This document shows, piece after piece, positions 25,753 to 36,379 of a stretch of 36,379 bases of DNA. The translations under genes were made by a program, and so were the position numbers. Source of the DNA: Paulinella micropora (Eukaryota; Cercozoa; Imbricatea; Euglyphida); NCBI GenBank assembly GCA_009731375.1, contig BJOX01000370.1:261010-297388 (forward strand), in the 5' to 3' direction. Below the pieces are notes generated by a model that saw nothing but the letters and a program-made list of their open reading frames with translations, did no database searches and was not told where the DNA came from. Numbering within the stretch: position 1 is the stretch's first letter; every line of letters begins with the position of its first letter.

Positions 25753-27338
25753 CTATGTACAAAAGAAGAAAGAAGAACTATTACTAAGCCAGTGAGAGCG
25801 TCGCGGTGCATCCCAAAAGCGCCGCTTTGCTAAGTCAAGGATTTGCGCGTTGCCTCGAAAGTAGGGTAGGAGGCCACGTGGGTTCCGAGGGAAATCATCA
25901 AGCATAGCATCAGCGAGCGTGTCTCGCGCAGCTGGTAGCCCTCGAACCACGCTAGCGTAATACGCTTGCACTCTGCGAAGGTAACCCAAGGCTTCACGAC
26001 CAAGAGCGCCAGTGGGTTCAAGAACCCATGGAACTAGTGTTGTGTTGGAAGCCATAGCCAATTGATCGTACTGGCGATGCTTGATGAGTTCACGCTGAGA
26101 TGCAGCAGCAAGCGGAGTGGTAGCTGCTAGCCTCAGGGAAGTTTGAGCAGTTGGTGAAGCGAAACTAACATCAATGAGTGCATCAGGAGGACTCATATTA
26201 GCAGGACGCCACCAAACGCGTAGATCAGGATGCTCTCTTGTCGCATCTTGAAAGTGTAGATGGTCAGGCTCGATCTCGACGACTGCTCCACAGCGTCGAA
26301 GAAAAGTGGCCAACATCTTCACATAACGATCATGTCTCCTTATGATAGCCCCTCCACCTACGGAACAAGTTCTTGTGAGAAAGTGGTAGGTAGCAGTATC
26401 GGGAGTAAGTAGCTGTTGACAACCAGGGCAGTTGACGCCAGTAGTAGGAATGCCAGACAAAGGGATTTGGGGCAGTCTGGCTAAGAGTGCAGCTTCGATC
26501 TCAGCGTCTCTGAGCGAAAGTTCAGGATTGACTGGGATTGTTGAGAATGGTAGTGCACGAGCTCCTTCTTGGGCAGCCGATAGCATTAGTGCAGGGAAAG
26601 CAGGACCATGTTGATCTCTTCCTTGCAGAAGCAGCCGATTGCGTAGTGTGGAGTAGATGGAGTGAGTAAATCTACTCTGGATGTGAGCAGGCGGGATGAT
26701 GCCAGGCGTGAGCAGTGGCCTGATGTCAGCAATTGGAACACCATTCCGTTCTAAAGAGTTGTAGGAGTCAGTGAGAAAGTCTCCATTAGTAGTAAGCAAC
26801 GTCTAGGATCCTGTTGCTCCGGGATAGCACGCGAAGAGATAGCTAGCATGAGTGAGGAACTGTAGGCAGCATGTGCTAGAAGGGATGTCTGTTGCGGGCA
26901 ACAGGCTCCATATCTTCCTGGCAAGCGGATAAGTGATTGTGCCAAGGGAGGTAGGGGAGTACTGATACCCAGTCGGGACACAAAGCATCGATAAGTCAGG
27001 TTATCGAAGTGATGTAGTCCCCGCATAGACAGATGAGGAGGCAGGACGCGCATAGTGTAACTCATTCTTCTTTGAACACACGTGTTGAGTATGGCAAGAG
27101 CTGAAGCAGTTGATAAACCGGGATGAAGAAGTGCACGCATTGTAGGAGCATGAGATTCAGCTCTTGCAAGAGCCCATGAAGCGACACCAAGTGCCATTTC
27201 TGCATGAGTAGAGCACGTGGTAAGAGTATTGATAGCAGATCCAGGTTGAAGTGAGGCGATTTGTTCCGTTGCAGTGTCAGAGGAGTACCACACCTCCAAG
27301 CGTGGGCATGAAGCCACGGAAGACATGATCAGCATCAA
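25753..27338 (-). pseudogene. Retroelement C-terminal part: RT end, Cys/His motif, restriction-like endonuclease
   Basis: Two open frames, 26751-27338 and 25753-26799, overlap and are joined by a frameshift near 26,780. The first is the connector behind the RT. The second has CPGC...HFLTRTC (a C-C-H-C knuckle), then RRHDRYVKML, and the nuclease core HPDLRVWW with DALIDVSF about 20 residues later, matching the PD and (D/E)xx spacing of restriction-like endonucleases in R2-type elements. The final residues run into a low-complexity SSSFFF end at TAG/stop 25753. It is expected to nick target DNA for target-primed reverse transcription. Confidence 0.7.
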
Positions 27339-28762
27339 GTTGAAGAAGTAACGAAGCTAAAGGAGTAAGGTGACTCGATACAAAAGTAGCGCCGGGTGGT
27401 AGAAGGAGGCGTAGTTTTGGAACTGAGATTTGTAAGTCTCCGTTGTCTTGTGCAAGCAGATACCGCAGTTTGCCATACGATTCAGCCACGTCGGAAGGAG
27501 AGCCGATGATGATGTTAAAGTCATCAATGAGAGCAACTCCAACAGCGCTGCCAGAGAGAGAGAGAGTTCTCAAAGATAGGCTGAACGCTGAGTGCAAAAA
27601 GTAGGCTTGCAAGGACACAGCCCTGTTTGACTCCGCATTGAGATAGGAATGAGTCTAGAACAGAGCCATTGTATCTAACAAGAAGAAGAGAGGGTTGTGA
27701 GTAAGCTTGAAAGATGATCCGCCAGATTGGTCGTAGCTGGGGAGTTTCGAGGACTCGTTTCAGGATAGCACTTCGATGTCGTAGATTGAAAGCATTGACG
27801 AAGTCTACACTAAGCATAACATGATCAGGATGACTCCGCAGATGAGCATTGGAGCTATGAATGGCAGCCTCTGGTCCGCCTGGGAAGCCTACCCCAAATT
27901 GAATGCTGGGAAAGATGGTGTGGAACTCAGATTGAACATGCGCGACCGCAATGGTTGCTGCCAGCTTGATAAGGGGTGAGCCTGTATTGATTGGGCGGGG
28001 AGGATCAGTTGGTCTTGCGTTATGGGATTTCTTGGAAGCAAGGACAGGTGCCGCGTAGAGAAACAGGCGTTCTATGGGCGTTAGGTCTCCATTCGCAATA
28101 GCACAAACGAGAGAATGTATGCCTCTAAGACATTCTGGATCCTTAGATAATGCAAAGAGAATCTCTGAAGTGTAACCATTAAGTCCAGGTGAAGCTCCTG
28201 TGCACTGTCGAAGCAGTGCCGGCGGGATAGCTTCTTTCTCTATGATGAGTCTCGGAGCATCATGTGGAAGGGCTGGTATGCTTTCTTGTTCAGGAGCATG
28301 TGGATGTAACTGCTTTAGTTGCTCAATAACAGGAGCTGTTGGCAGCAAGAGTCCAGGACTAGTTAGAACGTTGGCAGCTCTTCCCAGATTCCTAGTACTG
28401 GATGATGCTAATTCTTCTGCGAGCCTTATGGCATGGTTGAGGTGGCTGGTGGAAGGAGGATTTGTCTCATGTTGCTTGCCTTCTTCTTCTTTGCTGTCAG
28501 GTAGACTAGTTGGGAAGGGAGCAGTCCAAATGCTTTCATCAGTTCCTCTGGATAGTTGAGAAGCAAGCTGTGTGTTGAGCCTGCGTGTACCACCTCTCAC
28601 GTGTCGCAGAAGTAGTGCAGGAGCACGGATGATGTTAAGGAAAGCGGTCTTCCTTGCAGGTTGGTCTTCTGATTCAACAGCATCTGCATATTTGGTAAAT
28701 ACACTGCGAAATGCAGAATGTAAAAGTGGCCAAGCACGTGGGCGAACTTTCTTGTGTAGTCA
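27277..28762 (-). pseudogene. Retroelement reverse transcriptase, frameshifted
   Basis: Minus strand. Behind the in-frame TGA at 28760-28762 the frame stays open through KVRPRAWPLLHSAF to RT motifs: RPINTGSPLIKL, motif A LSVDFVNAFN, motif B GVKQGCVLASLLFAL, then, after a shift within a CT run near 27,545-27,570, motif C ALIDDFNIII. Motif B has AS where most RTs have SP or DP. Both Asp of motif C are kept. The shift at a dinucleotide run points to replication slippage. Confidence 0.8.
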
Positions 28763-30534
28763 GTTAGTGGGCAGGAAACAACTCGGTTCGTAGTTCACAT
28801 TTTCTTCTACAGAAGACACAAAGGTAGGCTCATTCACAACTTGGATAGGTAGAATAATGGGAGCCATGGCATGTGAATCAACGTAGCATGCGCTTCCTGG
28901 TCTGGATCTATGACCCGCAAGTCTTGCGTACGGTTCGTTGCAGTTGGGACACGTCTGAAGTCCTGCAGCTAATACAATCCAGGTCTGCTCTGCTAGCAAC
29001 GGAGTGTGAGTTAGTCTGATGTGCAACGCTATTGCTGCAGGTGTTGAAAATGGTCTCGCAGCGCATGAAACGGTGGCATTGATTGGACAGATTGTAGGAT
29101 AGACAAGGGCGTTATGATTGCTGTCACGGGTGGTGGCATCTTCCGTCTCTGATAAGTTCGATGGTTGGACTACACTCAGATCAGGGCCAGGAATCGTAGA
29201 AGACGTTGCATCGCGGACTGATGAAGCACTTAAAATGGGGACTGATGATGCAGGCGTAGAAACAGGATCATCTGTATGCAATGGGTCACCCTCAACGTAC
29301 ATTTCAGGTCTTTCTAGAGCGTCAATTAGATCCATGGTTAGTTGATCGATCTCGTAGCGGCTGACAGGAGGATTGGGCACGTTGTTGTCGTTGGCAATAG
29401 AGCCAGTATGGAGATCTCGTAGTTGCTGTATTTCTCTTCTGCAAAGCGGACATCTCTCATCCATTGTGAAGGCGGAGAGAAGACATCTCCAGTGGCCTAA
29501 GTGACCACAAGGTTCGAGGACAGATGCATTTCGTGAGGAGGAAGTGATTATACGATAGCAAACAGGGCAGCTGTTTGCGTTAGCAGGTGTGTAGTCATCT
29601 GACTCTGAACCACTGTCTATGCCTAAGATAGGACACGGACATTGCATAGTGGTCCACTGTCGTCGGAAGCGAGATGAAGGTCACGAGCACACCTAATGCA
29701 ACTTGTAGCTCCATCATCGAGGTTAATTGGCCGGTTGCAACCATTGCATGTCAGGTGAGGTTCACCATCATCGCTGTCGGAATATGCAATTGTCTCAGCA
29801 GGGCTCGGCAAATCCCTTTGTGCACCAGTACAGGGACAGATACACGTTTGTCTGTTGTGCAACGAGCTGTTGCAAATGGTGCAGATAGTCACAAGTGTAG
29901 GTTCAATGGCAAGCCTACATGCTATACAAACGCTGCGAATGGCATCACTGGAATCATGAGGAGTAGGTGAACTAGTGCTCACAGCTACTGGCCTAGGTCT
30001 GTCAGCATTTGCAATCATAGCGAGAGCCATTCTGTGCGAATCAGTTAGTGGACGCCTTGCAATTGAGAGAGCAGCAGACGTGGTTGTAAATAACGTCATA
30101 AGCTTGGTATCAGAACTTTCAAGCTGAGAGTGTCCAAGTGAGCTTAATAGGGGAACTCCATAATCGTCAGACCATGCTCCATAAAGAAGGTCCATCTGCA
30201 TTTCCGCTGTGATGTGGCCAGGTTGGTTGGGATCATAGATGATGTCAGCCTGGCTAATTGCACGATTTTTGAAGTCGGTCTCATATTGTTCTGCCCAGTA
30301 GTTCCAGAGTTCTTGGTCCACACCCGCTGCCAGGAGAAGCACTGGATATGGAGGGTTATCAGCTTGCTGAGGAACACCAAGGGCCTGAAGGATTAGTGGT
30401 TGAAAGATGGGGGTGGCTGTATCATGGCCACCTATTACAATTTCTCGTCTTGCAGCAGTAGCCCATCTTTTGGCTTCGGAACTAATCACTGAAGGAGTTG
30501 AGTTGTTATCAGTAGGTGGTGACGTTGACGTCAT
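28760..30534 (-). pseudogene. Retroelement N-terminal part with zinc modules and a RING-H2 finger
   Basis: Frame 1 (ATG 30534 to 29623) holds CIACRLA...CTICNSS...H...C-x-C-x-C and CNGCNRP...CIRCARDLH. Frame 2 (29647 to 28760) has a textbook RING-H2: CPVC, 16 residues, CGH, two residues, H, WRC, ten residues, CPLC. Then follow a C2H2-like finger (C-x7-C-x13-H-x4-H) and a C-x2-C...H...C motif. The frames overlap at 29623-29647, so one frameshift is inferred. The second frame ends at TGA 28760-28762 but continues in frame into the RT. Zinc fingers bind nucleic acid in R2-type elements; a RING-H2 finger would suggest ubiquitin ligase activity, which is unusual here. Confidence 0.65.
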
Positions 30535-31127
30535 GAAGTAAAGTAAAATTTACATAAGACCATTACTGGTATGGGTGGCCATATGCATGGCAAGTAATTT
30601 AATAAGACAATGCAAACGTAATGAATAAATTATAAAAAACATAGTGCAAAAAGCCGGTAAGCTTAATAAGCGGACAGACAATGGAAAAGCATCAAAGAGA
30701 AGAGTAAGTAACAGATAACGTAAAAGGACAAGCGGTTAAAAAGAAGGGGAAAACAAGTTGGAAAAAAGGGTCCACTCACAATTTTCCCAGTGGGAAAATA
30801 TGGGAGTTTGCGGGAAAACCCCAAGAAATATGGTTAGAATAGGCACAGCAGTTAAGAACGGGGAAGAAAAAAGGTCGTAAACACAAAGGGCAAGTTATGA
30901 AAGGATAGAGGAAGATAGAGAATGAGAAAACACGTGATAGAAAACAAAAAATGTCACAGAAAATGGTTGGAACGGAGTTGGAGCCTCAGAATTTTGAGGT
31001 TATCCAAGGAGTTGAGGATAAGTGATGGGTTTCAGAGCCAAGAGATGCTTGAGAAGCGATGTCCAAGGTGCTAGAGTCGTTCGTGCCAATATGGCACAGT
31101 TGCTGGTCTTGAGAATTTCCGGAATCA

Positions 31128-31275
31128 TCTTCTTCTTCTTCTTCTTCTTCTTCTTCTTCTTCTTCTTCTTCTTCTTCTTCTTCTTCTTCTTCTTCTTCTT
31201 CTTCTTCTTCTTCTTCTTCTTCTTCTTCTTCTTCTTCTTCTTTTTTATTGAGAGAACAATTTTACAATTGGACTC
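31128..31275 (-). mobile_element. Second retroelement 3' end with (AAG)n tail, strongly 5'-truncated
   Basis: Minus strand: ACAATTGTTCTCTCAATAAA then (AAG)n down to 31128. The full element at 25,5xx ends ACAATTTTGTTCTCATTAAA followed by (AAG)n. The similar terminal 20 or so bases and the same tail suggest two insertions of one family, this one reduced to its 3' tip. The upstream limit is uncertain. Confidence 0.5.
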
Positions 31276-31526
31276 AGCGAACATCCACGTGAAAAGTATC
31301 TAGTAAGTTATACCTTTATCTAAGGTGGAAACCTAGTTATTCAGTTGAGCGTATTAAGGAAGATATTAAATTAGTATTCTGCGGCTCAGTATTAATATTA
31401 TTATAGTTATTAAAATTAATATTTCTGTCTAGATATATTGTGCAGTGATATTAATATTGTTATGTTCTGTTATGTATATATGTCATTAATATTGTAAAGG
31501 TGTAGTCGTTTATGTGCGGCGGCCCC

Positions 31527-31529
<3 letters not shown>

Positions 31530-31598
<69 letters not shown>

Positions 31599-31606
31599 AC
31601 CTCTCT
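31530..31606. repeat. (CT)n microsatellite
   Basis: Near-perfect CT dinucleotides. The preceding 31,276-31,529 is AT-rich with ATTAATATT words and no gene. Confidence 0.9.
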
Positions 31607-31679
31607 TTAGAATTCAATTTATCTTATTTGACTAAAAGGCAAAAGTGATAAAGTAATTGATAAAAATCTGCGAAGGTAT

Positions 31680-34622
<2,943 letters not shown>

Positions 34623-34679
34623 TCATTTGCATTTAGTTTTTTTTAGACTTTTGATTTAATTTATCTCTATTACTTGAAT

Positions 34680-35122
34680 ACTTGCTGCAAATATTTTTTT
34701 AAGTTGTAATATCTGCGTAAAACTAAATTGCACTTGAATAAAATGTAAAGGAGCCTCCAGGCTGTTTCCGTTTTCAAATATCAAAATACTATCATTGACA
34801 GGTATTTTTTGGTTATTATTAATATAACATGATAAAACTATAGTGTTTGTGTAAAATTGAGTGCTGTAAACTGCAAAGGGGCTCCCTACGCCACCCCCGC
34901 GCTGCCGACCCCGCCTCGCCGCGCGACATGTTCCGGTTTCAAATATCAAAGTACTATCATTGACAGGTATGATTTTTTGGTTATTATTGAATATAACATG
35001 ATAAAACTATAGTGTTTGTGTAAAATTAAGTGCTATAAACTGCAAAGGGGCTCCCTACGCCAACCCCGCGCTGCTGACCCGCCTCGCCGCGCGACAGCGC
35101 GGCGAGGCTGGGTTGGCGTAGG
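34680..35122. repeat. ~165-bp tandem repeats ending in a long GC hairpin
   Basis: Units near 34770-34936 and 34937-35098 share TTTCAAATATCAAA-TACTATC..., GCAAAGGGGCTCCCTACGCC and CCTCGCCGCGCGACA; a partial third unit lies just upstream. At the end, CCTACGCCAACCC (35054-35066) pairs with 35110-35122 and GCCTCGCCGCGC (35081-35092) with 35097-35108, giving 25 bp of pairing with one 14-nt bulge. An inverted fragment of the unit is therefore attached head to head. Confidence 0.75.
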
Positions 35123-35128
35123 TGGCGC

Positions 35129-35161
35129 CCCCCCCCCCCCCCCCCCCCCCCNNNNNNNNNN
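35129..35161. other. Poly-C run followed by 10-N assembly gap
   Basis: About 24 C, then N at 35152-35161. As at 21614-21647, the gap abuts a long G/C homopolymer. Confidence 0.95.
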
Positions 35162-35326
35162 CCTCTCTAACTACATCTATTACACCTCGGCTCTGCCGGC
35201 CCCGCGATCTTAATATATAAATGTCACTAATGATCAGACCCGGCATCACACCATGATCGTCGGTTGTGAAAAATTGCATAAGCCGGCTTACCAACTGTGG
35301 CAGCCTCGGTCGAACCAAATGAGTTG

Positions 35327-35357
<31 letters not shown>

Positions 35358-35626
35358 ATAAATTATATATTAATATATCTGGCTCGGACTGAGGCCGACA
35401 GCGGTCATGGCATCATCCGATCACTGATCATGACGGTGACGGTGGCTACTGTAGGTGCAGATAGGCAAATATGTGCTACCGGCCTTTATTAGTGATATAA
35501 ACCCCTGTGTCAACCCAGACACAACTTGATAAGAGGCAGTTAATAATAATAACCCTCGTAACCGAGTAACTATAAAACTTGAACATGAGTTCGTATCAAC
35601 ACCCCACGGTGGGATGATCTGTGTGA

Positions 35627-35890
35627 GATTGCACACAGCCCGACAGTGTTACGTGCATAGCCACAATGAGAGACCCAGCAACTTCAACAAGAACGCCGGC
35701 GTAAAAAACATTTGAACACAGCAGTTCGTATCAACATCCCATGGTGGGATTATTGTCTCGTTGTTGAATAGATAGATAGATAGATAGATAGATAGATGGA
35801 TGGAAGGATAGATAGATAGATAGATAGATAGACAGATAGATAGACAGATAGATAGATAGATAGATAGATAGATGGATGGATAGATAGATG

Positions 35891-35931
<41 letters not shown>

Positions 35932-35990
35932 TTGCCACCTGGGTCTTACAATGGCTATGTACGTAACACTGTCGGGCGCTGTGTGCAGTC
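35627..35990. repeat. Inverted repeat flanking a (GATA)n array
   Basis: 35627-35677 and 35940-35990 are inverted copies of about 50 bp at an estimated 85 percent identity (shared core GTAACACTGTCGGGC on one arm). Between them lie a second GTTCGTATCAACA-CCCA-GG copy and (GATA)n. Upstream, 35162-35626 has an AT dinucleotide tract (35326-35380) and no gene. Confidence 0.7.
35769..35930. repeat. (GATA)n microsatellite
   Basis: GATA units with a few GATG and GACA variants, inside the inverted repeat. Confidence 0.95.
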
Positions 35991-36048
35991 TACAATTTGA
36001 ATATGCCGATCCGACCTAGCAACACGTATGTATGTATGGCATGTATTG

Positions 36049-36377
<329 letters not shown>

Positions 36378-36379
36378 TC

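Larger units (their letters stand above)
25278..30534 (-). mobile_element. Degenerate non-LTR retrotransposon with restriction-like endonuclease
   Basis: Minus-strand element. Order from 5' to 3': Cys/His zinc modules, RING-H2 finger, C2H2-type finger, reverse transcriptase, knuckle-type Cys/His motif, PD-(D/E)XK-like nuclease, about 250 nt of 3' UTR, then an (AAG)n tail. A single original ORF of roughly 1,590 codons is inferred, now broken by frameshifts (about 29,630; about 27,560 in a CT run; about 27,310; about 26,780) and an in-frame TGA at 28760-28762. The one-ORF layout with C-terminal nuclease is that of R2/CRE/NeSL-type elements, as opposed to APE-type LINEs. The 5' end is not defined; no gene is seen from 30,535 to 31,127. 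Confidence 0.75.

Overview
The window looks like a eukaryotic nuclear scaffold. It carries a decayed or error-ridden integrated DNA virus of the polinton-like virus (PLV) / Maverick type in its left half, about 1-19,050. The right half, about 19,500-36,379, is repeat-rich host DNA. The evidence for a viral element is the gene set and its order: a packaging ATPase with Walker A and B motifs, an adenain/Ulp1-type cysteine protease, candidate minor and major capsid genes side by side, a family B DNA polymerase, an SF1 helicase, a GIY-YIG nuclease, an adenine/cytosine DNA methyltransferase, a long fibre ending in a peptidase S74 chaperone, and a class-3-type lipase. The evidence for a eukaryotic host is long (CATA), (CT), (TTC) and (GATA) microsatellites, satellite-like tandem repeats, and a one-ORF non-LTR retrotransposon with a restriction-like endonuclease. 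The host species cannot be named from this sequence.

Layout of the viral part. 1-1,310: methyltransferase and a small unknown gene, with a 45-bp direct repeat on both sides of the methyltransferase. 1,314-5,700: a charged minus-strand protein, the long fibre and a small membrane protein. 5,780-9,500: an unknown virion-type gene, the ATPase, a small basic protein, a coiled-coil protein and the protease. 9,550-13,670: minor capsid, major capsid and an adhesin-like beta-rich protein. 13,600-19,050: a DUF3820-like gene, the lipase, then on the minus strand a helicase and polymerase lying in one open frame register, a GIY-YIG nuclease and a small basic protein. No integrase is visible. The element may continue to the left of base 1, and I could not find terminal inverted repeats.

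The most striking signal is regulatory. Seven genes with virion-type products (fibre, 5844 gene, basic protein, minor capsid, major capsid, adhesin-like protein, lipase) each have an upstream leader with a TATA(T)AG-like box, a stem-loop and, in six of the seven, a stem that ends 0-2 nt before the ATG. The stem sequences differ between genes, but the differences are compensated on the other arm. The ATPase, methyltransferase, polymerase/helicase, nuclease and DUF3820 genes lack this leader. Three of the capsid/protease-region genes also carry a GC-rich stem-loop starting at the stop codon. Together these look like a late regulon marked at both mRNA ends.

Nearly every viral gene is broken by single-base frameshifts, mostly at or near short homopolymers, and by in-frame stops, two of which clearly replace tryptophan codons. 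This is either pseudogenisation of an endogenous copy, base-calling error, or both.

Right half: a ~172-bp satellite pair, a 1.3-kb (CATA) block, mixed microsatellites, about 2.4 kb of G/T-rich DNA with no recognised gene, a perfect 41-nt palindrome, a degenerate retroelement on the minus strand (25,278-30,534) with zinc fingers, a RING-H2 finger, RT and C-terminal nuclease, a second retroelement 3' end, a diverged 1.3-1.6-kb tandem duplication filled with (CT) tracts and N gaps, and GATA/CTAT arrays.
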